A stretch of 7,948 nucleotides of DNA from Firmicutes bacterium UBA5420 (GTDB lineage Bacteria; Bacillota; Limnochordia; Darwinibacteriales; Darwinibacteriaceae): contig DHNI01000068.1 in NCBI GenBank assembly GCA_002409455.1, positions 20,195-28,142 on the forward strand, in the 5' to 3' direction. The notes under the pieces are model-generated. The model did no database searches. It worked only from the letters and a program-made list of their open reading frames with translations, and had not been told where the DNA came from. This document shows positions 1-6,080 of the stretch, one piece after another. The position numbers and the translations under genes were made by a program. Position 1 is the first letter of the stretch. Each line of letters opens with the position of its first letter.

Positions 1-13
1 GCTCTTCCGATCT
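1..13 (+). other. Residual Illumina adapter sequence
   Basis: The first 13 bases, GCTCTTCCGATCT, are identical to the 3' end of the standard Illumina TruSeq adapter. This is recognised from memory of the adapter sequence and not from a search. It sits exactly at the window edge, where an untrimmed contig end would put it. It is probably not genomic, and the genome sequence proper starts at about base 14. Confidence 0.93.
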
Positions 14-979
14 ATGGAGAAAACTGAAAGGCCGCTGAGGGAACAACAAATGCACACAGGGTTCTCCGAAAATGAACTGGCGAGCAAGGAACTCATTGAT
101 GTTCGAGGGCTATGCAAAACCTACGGGGAAAGAACGATCTTAGATTCTCTGGATTTTATCGTTCAGAGGAATGAAAAGGTGGCCATTGTAGGCGGTAATG
201 GCTCAGGCAAGTCAACGTTGCTAAAACTTGTTATAGGTGAGGAATCTCCAGATAAGGGTGTGATCCAGGTTGGCGAAAGTGTCAAGTTAGCGTATTTGCC
301 TCAGGTTGTGACCTTTGCTGAGCCAAAGTTGAACATCCTAGATACGGTGATGCAAACATTGGGGCTGCCGGAAGGTCTAGCCAGAAATTTGTTGGCTAAA
401 TATAAGTTTCGCAAGGAAGATGTCTTTAAGACTGTAGAAAACCTGTCTGGGGGCGAAAAAAGTAGGCTAAAGCTTTGCCTAATCATGCAAGACGATGTGA
501 ATCTTCTAATTCTCGATGAGCCCACGAACCATCTAGACATAGACTCACGGGAATGGTTGGAAGGTGCGCTTCAGGACTTTGGCGGAGCGTTGGTATTTGT
601 GTCCCATGACCGGTATTTTATCAACAAATTTGGCAAGAGAATATCCGAGCTAGTCGATGGAAGAATCAAAGAATACCGCGGCAATTATGGGTATTATAAA
701 GAAAGGAAGGCCTTGGAACGGCAAAATGTGGCCGTTCCAGGTGAGAAGAGGGAGCCCAAGGGTAAAAAAGTAGCCTGCAAAACCAGTATTATGGGCAGGT
801 CACAAAGAAAACTAGAAGAGCTCGAAGCCACCATTCGAGATCTTGAGGATCAGATTGAGGCCATGAATAGAAGCTTGGCGGATCTCGGTGATGACTACGA
901 AGCCATTCATACGCTTTACGAAGACAAGTTGAAGTTGGAGGGCAAGCTCGAAAAACTCTATGAAGAATGGATGGGCTGA
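14..979 (+). CDS. ABC-F family ATPase, C-terminal half (5' truncated)
   Basis: This is the second nucleotide-binding domain and C-terminal tail of an ABC-F protein, a cytosolic ATPase family without membrane segments that acts on ribosomes (translation factors and antibiotic-resistance proteins). In the 321 visible residues, Walker A GGNGSGKST is at 60-68, the Q-loop Gln at 97, signature LSGGE at 144-148, Walker B with the family-typical DEPTNHLD at 164-175, and the switch His at 198. Residues 262-319 are charged and heptad-like, as in the C-terminal coiled coil of Uup/YdiF-type members. Full-length ABC-F proteins have about 500-650 residues with two ATPase domains. The first domain is missing because the window starts at adapter sequence. 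The Met at base 14 is probably internal: the residues after it resemble the end of the interdomain linker (ERP..., then a G-F segment), and the frame stays open through the adapter. Which ABC-F subgroup it belongs to, and whether it gives drug resistance, cannot be decided from this half. Confidence 0.93.
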   Translation: MEKTERPLREQQMHTGFSENELASKELIDVRGLCKTYGERTILDSLDFIVQRNEKVAIVGGNGSGKSTLLKLVIGEESPDKGVIQVGESVKLAYLPQVVTFAEPKLNILDTVMQTLGLPEGLARNLLAKYKFRKEDVFKTVENLSGGEKSRLKLCLIMQDDVNLLILDEPTNHLDIDSREWLEGALQDFGGALVFVSHDRYFINKFGKRISELVDGRIKEYRGNYGYYKERKALERQNVAVPGEKREPKGKKVACKTSIMGRSQRKLEELEATIRDLEDQIEAMNRSLADLGDDYEAIHTLYEDKLKLEGKLEKLYEEWMG

Positions 980-1048
980 ATTTCAACGCGGCACTAGACA
1001 TATACTTGTTTAGAGGATTTGCCTATATAGATGTAGAAAGAAATTAGA

Positions 1049-1079
1049 CTAGGGTGTTGCACGAAGTGAAACACCCTAG
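1049..1079 (+). terminator. Strong hairpin after the ABC-F gene, candidate terminator
   Basis: A perfect 10-bp stem pairs CTAGGGTGTT (1049-1058) with AACACCCTAG (1070-1079). After one G/A mismatch, a further 3 bp (CAC/GTG) close a GAA loop. It lies 70 bases after the ABC-F stop and before the T-box, where a terminator would be expected. The downstream run is poor in T (GTGATTTGG), so intrinsic termination is uncertain. It could instead be an RNA-stabilising or processing hairpin at the 5' end of the metG leader. Confidence 0.4.
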
Positions 1080-1102
1080 GTGATTTGGTAAAGCAGAATT
1101 GG

Positions 1103-1409
1103 CAAGAAAGCGATGAAAAGAAAGAGTACGTGGCTGGATCCTTTACAGAGAGCCCGGTTGTTGAGAAAGGGCAGGCCGAAAGCTACCGAACATGGTCTTG
1201 GAGCGGCGTACCGAGGGTTGACCATAAGGTCTAATCTTAGGCTACGACGGGGACGCCCGTTATAGCGTTATGCTCTAGGCAGGTCTTGCACCAGCCCGCA
1301 GCAAATAAGATCTGTACTGTGAAGTATAGGTGAATTTGGGGTGGTACCACGGAGCTCGCGCTCTCGTCCCCGAGAACTAAGGTTTTCGGAGAGGAGGGCG
1401 TTTTGTTTT
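1103..1409 (+). promoter_or_regulatory. T-box riboswitch, methionine specific (AUG specifier)
   Basis: T-box leaders bind uncharged tRNA and let transcription continue when the amino acid is scarce. Stem I is visible. CAAGA (1103-1107) can pair with TCTTG (1196-1200), and GTGGCT (1130-1135) with AGCTAC (1181-1186). The conserved GATGAAAAGAAAGAGTA (1112-1128) and ACAGAGAGCC (1145-1154) elements are present. The 3' side of the specifier loop reads CCGAAC-ATG-G, placing specifier AUG at 1192-1194, complementary to the tRNA-Met anticodon. The T-box sequence GGGTGGTACCACGG is at 1339-1352. Its TGGT (1342-1345) is complementary to ACCA, matching a tRNA-Met with discriminator A. The antiterminator pairs GGGG at 1338-1341 with CCCC near 1368-1371, plus ACG/CGT and GAGC/GCTC inside. 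This shares the 5' arm of the terminator. Specifier and downstream gene agree, so the assignment is strong. Stem II/IIA-B boundaries (about 1201-1330) were not resolved. Confidence 0.95.
1359..1409 (+). terminator. T-box intrinsic terminator (alternative to antiterminator)
   Basis: The strand 1359-1377 pairs with 1382-1400 around the loop TAAG. The upper helix is CCGAGAAC/GTTTTCGG and the lower is CGCTCTCGTCC/AGAGGAGGGCG, 19 positions with two mismatches and a few G-U pairs. It is followed by TTTTGTTTT (1401-1409). The left arm overlaps the antiterminator, so the two structures exclude each other. Confidence 0.9.
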
Positions 1410-1431
1410 ATCCAGAATCCATCACAAATTC

Positions 1432-1437
1432 AGGAGG
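1432..1437 (+). promoter_or_regulatory. Ribosome binding site that fixes the metG start
   Basis: AGGAGG lies 7 bases before the ATG at 1445. It decides against the longer in-frame reading from a TTG at 1403, which lies inside the terminator T-run and has no suitable ribosome binding site. Confidence 0.9.
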
Positions 1438-1444
1438 GAATATC

Positions 1445-3070
1445 ATGAAAATACTCATTGGCGGAGCCTGGCCTTATGCTAATGGGCCACTGCACATTGG
1501 ACATGTGGCAGCTTTACTTCCAGCCGATGTCATCGCCCGCTACTTTCGGGCCAACGGCCATAGCGTTTATTTTGTTTCAGGCAGTGACTGCCACGGCACG
1601 CCGGTAGCCATCAGAGCTAGAGAGGAGAACAAATCGCCGGAGGAGATTAGTGATTTTTATCATGAAGAGTTTTGCGCGTGTTTCGCGAAACTAGGCTTTA
1701 GTTATGATCTCTATGGAAAAACTTCTTCTGTAGAACACAGGGCTTTTGTGCGTGATTTCCACCGAAAATTATATGCCGGAGATTACATCTACGAGCGGGA
1801 TGCACCCCAGGCTTATTGTGCAGCGTGTGAACGTGTTCTAACGGATCGACTTGTTATAGGCATCTGTCCCATTTGCCAGGCCAAAGCCAGAGGGGATCAG
1901 TGTGATACCTGCGGAACCGTGTTAGATCCTGAACAATTAGAGGAAGCAGTCTGTGCCTTTTGCCAAGGCGCAGTTAGTTTTAGAGAGACCAAACATCTAT
2001 TTCTGGCCATATCTCGCTTGGAAAGGGAGCTGAAGAACTACCTCGAGGATCACTCAACATGGCGAAAAAACGCTGTTTCTTTTACCAAACGCTATATTGA
2101 TGAGGGTTTACGTGACCGCGCTATCACCCGGGATCTTGACTGGGGCATTGATGTCCCGAAGGATGGTTATGAGGCGAAGAAGATCTACATTTGGGCAGAA
2201 AATGTGTTGGGTTACCTTTCTATGAGCAAAGAAGTAGCGAAAAGCCGTGGTGAAGACTATGCTGAGCTCTGGGGTGAAGGAAGTAAGCACTACTATGTTC
2301 ACGGCAAGGACAACATCCCCTTTCACACCATTATCTTGCCCGCCCTCTTGTTAGCTCAGGGCGGCAAGTGGAGACTTCCAGATGAGATCATCTCGAGCGA
2401 ATACTTGACCCTAGAAGGACGGAGAATTTCGACCAGCCAGAACTGGGCCATATGGGTTCCGGATATAATAGACCGCTATGAACCAGATTCCATTCGGTAT
2501 TTTTTAATCACGAACGGCCCCGAGAAGAGAGACAGCGACTTTTCATGGCGAGAATTTGTGAATAGCCACAATAGCGAACTGTTGGGAGCCTACGGTAATC
2601 TGGTCCATCGGACGCTGGCCTTTATCCACCGCTATTTTGACGCTGTTGTTCCCTATGGAAAACTCGATCGAAAGATTGAAACAGAGATGCATGGCCTTTT
2701 CGCCTCCACTGGCACGTTCATTGAAACAGGAAAGCTGAAGGAAGCATTGGATACGGTCTTTGAATTTGTGCGCTTTGGTAACAAATTCTTCGATACAGAA
2801 AAGCCTTGGGAAACCCGGCAAGCGGATCTAGATGCCTGTGGTGATACACTCTACACTTGCGTACAAATGATTGCCAACCTGGCAGTACTCTTAGAACCTT
2901 TCCTTCCATTTTCCTCGGCAAAAATCAAAGCTTGGCTCCATCTTCAAGACCATTGGGTAATGCAACAAGTGCAAGGGGGGCTGCGCATTCCAGAACCAGA
3001 AATCTTGTTTAGACGTCTTGATAAGAAAGTCATTGAGGAGGAATTACACAGATTAAGTGCAGAGGGCTGA
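1445..3070 (+). CDS. metG: Methionyl-tRNA synthetase (short form, two zinc knots)
   Basis: This cytosolic enzyme charges tRNA-Met with methionine using ATP. The 541 residues read as a class I Rossmann fold with AWPYANGPLHIGH near the start (HIGH at 17-20), a D48-C-H-G-T segment and a connective domain with four CxxC pairs (125/128, 141/144, 153/156, 170/173). That is enough for two zinc knots. W250-A-E-N-V-L-G-Y and H286-G-K-D follow, then a KMSKS loop reading R327-I-S-T-S331, then the helical anticodon-binding domain (about 360-530). The loop lacks both usual lysines. The protein ends after the anticodon domain and has no C-terminal EMAPII-like tRNA-binding/dimerisation module, unlike the roughly 660-residue B. 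subtilis MetS. Four CxxC pairs and the divergent loop suggest the archaeal-like MetRS2 type more than the common bacterial type; this is inference from memory of the families. Start ATG 1445 is supported by AGGAGG 7 bases upstream and conserved residues directly after it. The Met T-box in front independently supports specificity. Confidence 0.95.
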   Translation: MKILIGGAWPYANGPLHIGHVAALLPADVIARYFRANGHSVYFVSGSDCHGTPVAIRAREENKSPEEISDFYHEEFCACFAKLGFSYDLYGKTSSVEHRAFVRDFHRKLYAGDYIYERDAPQAYCAACERVLTDRLVIGICPICQAKARGDQCDTCGTVLDPEQLEEAVCAFCQGAVSFRETKHLFLAISRLERELKNYLEDHSTWRKNAVSFTKRYIDEGLRDRAITRDLDWGIDVPKDGYEAKKIYIWAENVLGYLSMSKEVAKSRGEDYAELWGEGSKHYYVHGKDNIPFHTIILPALLLAQGGKWRLPDEIISSEYLTLEGRRISTSQNWAIWVPDIIDRYEPDSIRYFLITNGPEKRDSDFSWREFVNSHNSELLGAYGNLVHRTLAFIHRYFDAVVPYGKLDRKIETEMHGLFASTGTFIETGKLKEALDTVFEFVRFGNKFFDTEKPWETRQADLDACGDTLYTCVQMIANLAVLLEPFLPFSSAKIKAWLHLQDHWVMQQVQGGLRIPEPEILFRRLDKKVIEEELHRLSAEG

Positions 3071-3145
3071 ACATAATGGGGAAGGAATTGCGAATTAATT
3101 GTCCAACTACATTAGTGGAATGAGAATGAGAGGAGTGACGGGCCT

Positions 3146-4117
3146 ATGAAGATAGGAGTTTTCGCTGTATTGTATGGAGACCTTGCCTTGCCTGCCATGT
3201 TGGAAAAGGTGAAGAGTTTCGGCTTGGCCACAGTGGAAATCGGTTGTGGTGGTTTTCCCGGGAAATCCCATTGCGATCCTGAGAAGCTTTTGGGCGATCC
3301 GAAGAAACTGGAGGAGTTTAGGCAAGCATTTCAAAATGCCGATGTTGAAATCAGTGCCTTGAGTGTGCATGGCAATGCTCTCCATCCCGATCCTGCCATT
3401 GCGAAGCAATTTCACGAGGATTGGCGGAATGCTTGCCAATTGGCTGAGAAGCTGGGAATTACAATTATTAACACCTTCTCTGGGTGCCCCGGTGATAGTG
3501 AACATTCGAAGTATCCTAACTGGGTCACATGCTCTTGGCCCACGGATTTTCTGGAGATCCTCAAGTGGCAATGGGAGGAGAAAATCATTCCTTATTGGCA
3601 GCAAGAGAGCAAGTATGCCTTGGAGTATGGGGTAGACAAGATTGCCTTTGAGATGCATCCGGGTTTCGCCGTTTACAATGTGGATACGCTACTTAAGCTA
3701 AGGGCGGCGGCGGGGGACACAATCGGTGCAAACTTCGATCCATCGCACTTAGTGTGGCAGGGTGTCGATCCGGTAGCAGCTATTAGGGAGCTCGGTAAAC
3801 ATAATGCTATCTTCCATTTCCATGCCAAAGACACCCATATTGATCGGTATAACACTGCAATTAACGGAGTTTTGGATACGAAAGAATATGATCGCTTGCC
3901 TGAGCGCTCTTGGCTCTTTCGATCCGTCGGCTATGGCAACGATTACAAGTATTGGAAAGATATTGTAAGTGAACTACGCCTAATCGGCTATGATTATGTC
4001 CTAAGCATTGAGCACGAAGACGCGCTAGCCTCTATTGATGAAGGATTTGGCAAAGCAGTGAGCTTTTTGCAGGACGTTATTTTGAATGAACCAATGCCTA
4101 AAGCTTGGTGGGTTTAA
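3146..4117 (+). CDS. Sugar phosphate isomerase/epimerase-like TIM-barrel protein
   Basis: The 323-residue protein fits the xylose isomerase-like/AP endonuclease 2 superfamily, metal-dependent TIM barrels that isomerise or epimerise sugars and related polyols. The strand-end motifs expected of this fold appear in order: VEIGCGGFPG (30-39), SALSVHGN (70-77), NTFSG (109-113), FEMHPG with E169 (168-173), NFDPSH with D198 and H201 (196-201), HFHAKD with H224/H226 (224-229) and SIEHED with E289 (287-292). E169, D198 or H201, H226 and E289 are the likely metal ligands. There is no signal peptide or membrane segment. Start ATG 3146 follows GAGAGGAG at about 3127-3134, a rather long but acceptable spacing. 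It lies 75 bases after metG and 24 before folD on the same strand, probably co-transcribed, yet has no obvious link to tRNA charging or folate. The substrate cannot be predicted; an inosose dehydratase (IolE-like) or sugar epimerase activity are possibilities only. Confidence 0.85.
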   Translation: MKIGVFAVLYGDLALPAMLEKVKSFGLATVEIGCGGFPGKSHCDPEKLLGDPKKLEEFRQAFQNADVEISALSVHGNALHPDPAIAKQFHEDWRNACQLAEKLGITIINTFSGCPGDSEHSKYPNWVTCSWPTDFLEILKWQWEEKIIPYWQQESKYALEYGVDKIAFEMHPGFAVYNVDTLLKLRAAAGDTIGANFDPSHLVWQGVDPVAAIRELGKHNAIFHFHAKDTHIDRYNTAINGVLDTKEYDRLPERSWLFRSVGYGNDYKYWKDIVSELRLIGYDYVLSIEHEDALASIDEGFGKAVSFLQDVILNEPMPKAWWV

Positions 4118-4141
4118 TATAAAAAAGCAAGGAGGAATAGT

Positions 4142-4987
4142 ATGACGGCACGAATTATTGATGGAAAAGGAATTGCAGCCGAGATCCGCGGGGACTTAAA
4201 GAAACAGGTGGCAGAGTTAACGGCCCAGGGCAAGACTCCCGGTCTAGAAGTGATTTTAGTGGGTGATGATCCGGCCTCTACCGTCTATGTACGCAATAAG
4301 GAGAGGGCTTGTAAAGAGGTGGGAATTAATTCTACCGTTCACCGCTTACCGGCTGAAACTACTCGTGAGGAGCTTCTTGGCCTAATCGAGAAGCTTAATG
4401 ATGACGCCACTGTCCATGGAATTCTAGTGCAACTACCCCTTCCATCGCATTTAGATGAAGACGAAGTGATCAACGCTATATCGCCGAAGAAGGACGTAGA
4501 CGGTTTTCATCCCATTAACGCTGGTAAACTCTTGATTGGCGACGATGATGCTTTCGTTGCCTGTACTCCTGCGGGTGTATTGGAGTTAGTCAAGCGTACA
4601 GGGGTGCCCATCAAAGGCCAAAACGTAGTCATCGTAGGTCGCAGTAATATTGTGGGAAAACCTGCAGCTGTGTTGTTCTTACGCGAACATGCTACGGTCA
4701 CCGTTTGCCATTCGCGCACCAAGGACGTGGCGGAAGAATGCCGTCGAGCCGACATTCTTATCGCGGCGGTAGGGCGTCCTGAGATGATTAAAAAAGACTG
4801 GGTTAAGCCAGGAGCCGTTGTCATTGACGTGGGTATTAACCGCGTAGACGGCAAACTCGTAGGCGACGTTGATTTTGAGAATGTCAAAGAGGTTGCAGGA
4901 GCTATTACCCCTGTACCAGGTGGTGTTGGCCCCATGACCATTGCTATGCTGCTGAGGGCGACTGTCGAATCTGTAGCTAGGGGCTAA
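4142..4987 (+). CDS. folD: Bifunctional methylene-THF dehydrogenase / methenyl-THF cyclohydrolase
   Basis: FolD interconverts 5,10-methylene-, 5,10-methenyl- and 10-formyl-tetrahydrofolate in the cytosol, supplying formyl units for purines and formyl-Met-tRNA. The 281 residues are the usual full length. Visible motifs are S46-T-V-Y49-V-R-N-K53 (catalytic Tyr and Lys), HGILVQLPLP (92-101), KKDVDG (116-121, substrate Asp), CTPAG (141-145), the dinucleotide-binding VGRSNIVGKP (165-174), HSRT (190-193), IDVGIN (228-233) and the signature ITPVPGGVGPMT (255-266). R167-S168 in the GRS motif fit the usual NADP-binding form. Start ATG 4142 has AAGGAGG 6 bases upstream. Position 24 bases behind the isomerase gene suggests a shared transcript, possibly under the metG T-box. 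The stop codon at 4985-4987 lies inside the end of the convergent minus-strand gene. No key residue seems missing. Confidence 0.98.
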   Translation: MTARIIDGKGIAAEIRGDLKKQVAELTAQGKTPGLEVILVGDDPASTVYVRNKERACKEVGINSTVHRLPAETTREELLGLIEKLNDDATVHGILVQLPLPSHLDEDEVINAISPKKDVDGFHPINAGKLLIGDDDAFVACTPAGVLELVKRTGVPIKGQNVVIVGRSNIVGKPAAVLFLREHATVTVCHSRTKDVAEECRRADILIAAVGRPEMIKKDWVKPGAVVIDVGINRVDGKLVGDVDFENVKEVAGAITPVPGGVGPMTIAMLLRATVESVARG

Positions 4988-5597
4988 AGGGTAGCCCAAA
5001 CTGACGCATCACAGTGAAGAGATGACGGGCATCGTCAACGTTTCCGGTTACAGGAATCGCCCAACCATACGTTTTGTGAAATGGCCGTGATTCCCAAAAG
5101 GGAATAAAGCAGTTTTCCCATGTGCTGCCCTCGAGTTTGTCCATAAGGGGTGCGAGGGCTTGGCCACGATAGAGCTCTTGGGCAAAGGTTTCTTCGATAA
5201 TGAGAAGATCTCCATCTCCAGCGCGCAGCATATCTACAAGGTCGTATCTATCGGTAGCGTGTGCTACAGTCCACTGCAAACCATTGGCTAGAATCTCCGG
5301 TTCTAGCCAATTTTTCATATCAAGAAACTCCCCATCGGTGCCCTGAATCCAGATAACCAGACCATCAAGGGTGGACTGGGCTGGCAGAAGGGTGCGGGGC
5401 AAGATAAAGAGCAGGGTCAACATGGGCAGCAACAAAAGGAACGCCATGGCAGTCACAAGCCATGGACTAATGGACGATGGGGGTGGGTCAATGCGCGGGG
5501 GCCGCGGATTTTGTTCGCGCTCCTTTTTGGCCTCACGTGCTTCTTTCTTAGTGCGAATGTACTTCTTCTGAGCTTCTAGGTGGTCACGATAACTCAA
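4977..5597 (-). CDS. Unrecognised single-pass membrane protein, basic N-terminus, external domain
   Basis: I do not recognise this 206-residue protein. Residues 1-30 are strongly charged and helical (many K, R, E), like a short cytoplasmic coiled coil. A proline-rich linker with four P-rich steps follows at 31-45. One hydrophobic segment at about 46-68 (W-L-V-T-A ... L-L-F-I-L-P) should cross the membrane, with the K/R-rich side inside. The remaining roughly 135 residues would be outside. The part D127-G-D-L-L-I-I-E-E-T-F-A-Q-E-L (128-142 region) followed by A-L-A-P-L resembles a lobe of extracellular solute-binding proteins, but it is much too short for a whole one. A single Cys (163) is present. 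Start is TTG 5597, supported by AAGGGGAG 5 bases upstream; the first in-frame Met lies inside the membrane segment. It converges with folD, and its stop (4977-4979) overlaps the folD end. Coding use on this strand and the clear domain layout argue for a real gene; function is unknown. Confidence 0.75.
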   Translation of the reverse strand: MSYRDHLEAQKKYIRTKKEAREAKKEREQNPRPPRIDPPPSSISPWLVTAMAFLLLLPMLTLLFILPRTLLPAQSTLDGLVIWIQGTDGEFLDMKNWLEPEILANGLQWTVAHATDRYDLVDMLRAGDGDLLIIEETFAQELYRGQALAPLMDKLEGSTWENCFIPFWESRPFHKTYGWAIPVTGNVDDARHLFTVMRQFGLPFSP

Positions 5598-5602
5598 GAA
5601 AA

Positions 5603-5610
5603 CTCCCCTT
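5603..5610 (-). promoter_or_regulatory. Ribosome binding site supporting a TTG start on the minus strand
   Basis: Read on the minus strand, AAGGGGAG is followed by TTTTC and then TTG (5597-5595). Strength and 5-base spacing both fit initiation at the TTG. No ATG or GTG alternative lies before the membrane segment. Confidence 0.7.
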
Positions 5611-5694
5611 TTCTGTTGCTTAAGCGGCTTTAGACTTTAGTCGTACGAAACAATCCATTTCTTTTTCTAGTATTGCCAGAAACGGGGGAGGATA

Positions 5695-5723
5695 TTGGTG
5701 GGGAGAGTAGTATGTATTAAATA
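5695..5723 (+). promoter_or_regulatory. Possible promoter of the btu riboswitch transcript
   Basis: A TTGGTG box (5695-5700) stands 17 bases before TAAATA (5718-5723). The resulting start, near 5730, would fall just before the 5' strand of the aptamer P1 stem (5734). The hexamers match consensus poorly, so position is the main support. Confidence 0.25.
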
Positions 5724-5733
5724 ATTGCATAGA

Positions 5734-5968
5734 CGATCTAGGTGTAGTTTGCCGAAACAGAGCTTTGGCAAAATGCATAATAGGGAAGTTGGGCTCATCT
5801 GGTGAATGCCAACGTTCACCTTGGAGTCTCACTTACGTGAGACGTCCATACTGAGAAACCACGCGGTCCCGCCACTGTATCCAAGGAGCAGCTCATAGCA
5901 TCCACTCACTTTTGTGGGGAAGGAATGAGCCTGCGTTGAATTGGGAGCCAGGAGACCTGCCTCGATCG
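5734..5968 (+). promoter_or_regulatory. Cobalamin (B12) riboswitch aptamer
   Basis: The aptamer binds a cobalamin and usually switches off B12 uptake or synthesis genes. Conserved pieces occur in order: AATAGGGAAG (5779-5788), GCGGTCCCGCCACTGTA (5863-5879), TGGGGAAGG (5915-5923), and the B12 box AGCCAGGAGACCTGCC (5946-5961). A closing P1 stem can be drawn from CGATC-T-AGG (5734-5742) with CCT-C-GATCG (5960-5968), 8 pairs around one mismatch. TTTGCC/GGCAAA near 5748-5770 gives a further helix. Compared with compact members, the element after GGGAAG carries an insertion of roughly 55-60 bases with two hairpins: GGTGAA/TTCACC (5801-5820), and GTCTCAC/GTGAGAC with a TTAC loop (5826-5843). The downstream genes are B12 importer genes, as expected. 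Whether it prefers adenosyl-, methyl- or aquocobalamin cannot be told. Confidence 0.96.
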
Positions 5969-5979
5969 AAAATAAGAAC

Positions 5980-6008
5980 CATCTTGCGCGGAACGGGAGG
6001 TGCTTTTT
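5980..6008 (+). terminator. Weak hairpin plus T-run after the aptamer
   Basis: CATCTT (5980-5985) can pair with GAGGTG (5997-6002) using two G-U pairs, and is followed by CTTTTT (6003-6008). This has the form of an intrinsic terminator, but the stem is weak. It may add transcriptional control, or may be chance. Confidence 0.3.
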
Positions 6009-6019
6009 ATCTTTGTTTT

Positions 6020-6080
6020 CCCCTAGCGACGGTGTGTTTGTGTCCTAGGGTATTATGTTTTCTAGGAGAGATAAATAGTG
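6020..6080 (+). promoter_or_regulatory. Riboswitch expression platform: two exclusive CTAG hairpins at the btuF ribosome binding site
   Basis: CCCTAG (6021-6026) is complementary to CTAGGG (6045-6050). The overlapping TCCTAG (6043-6048) is complementary to CTAGGA (6062-6067), which contains the start of the AGGAGAG ribosome binding site (6065-6070) used for the GTG at 6078. The middle strand can pair with only one partner at a time. The first pairing leaves the ribosome binding site free; the second masks it. This fits a translational on/off switch driven by the aptamer upstream. The first hairpin is followed by TATTATGTTTT and might also act as a weak terminator. How the aptamer selects between the two is inference. 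Confidence 0.6.

Noticed and set aside
14..16. ATG at base 14 as the true start of the ABC-F gene
   Set aside because: It abuts adapter sequence, the frame is open upstream, only one of two ATPase domains is present, and the first residues look like an interdomain linker.
995..1032. Promoter for the T-box transcript (TAGACA or TTGTTT with TATATA)
   Set aside because: No pair of hexamers has a spacing near 17 bases, so I could not place a promoter with any confidence.
1403..1444. In-frame upstream extension of metG from a TTG, adding 14 residues
   Set aside because: The TTG lies in the terminator T-run and has no ribosome binding site. The ATG at 1445 has AGGAGG at 7 bases and conserved residues right after it.
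4507..4941. 144-residue minus-strand frame inside folD
   Set aside because: folD is fully conserved in this stretch; the opposite frame is rich in T, S, P and N typical of a shadow frame.
5013..5039. TGACG/CGTCA hairpin just past folD as a terminator
   Set aside because: The stem has only 5 bp and no T-run follows on either strand. It lies within the minus-strand coding region.
5620..5832. 70-residue minus-strand frame upstream of the membrane protein gene
   Set aside because: It overlaps the aptamer and leader, has no family-like motif or good ribosome binding site, and its composition looks random.
1049..6050. CTAGGG/CCCTAG hairpins at 1049-1079 and 6021-6050 as copies of one repeat
   Set aside because: Only the 6-base stem ends are shared; loops and flanks differ, so a common mobile repeat is not supported.
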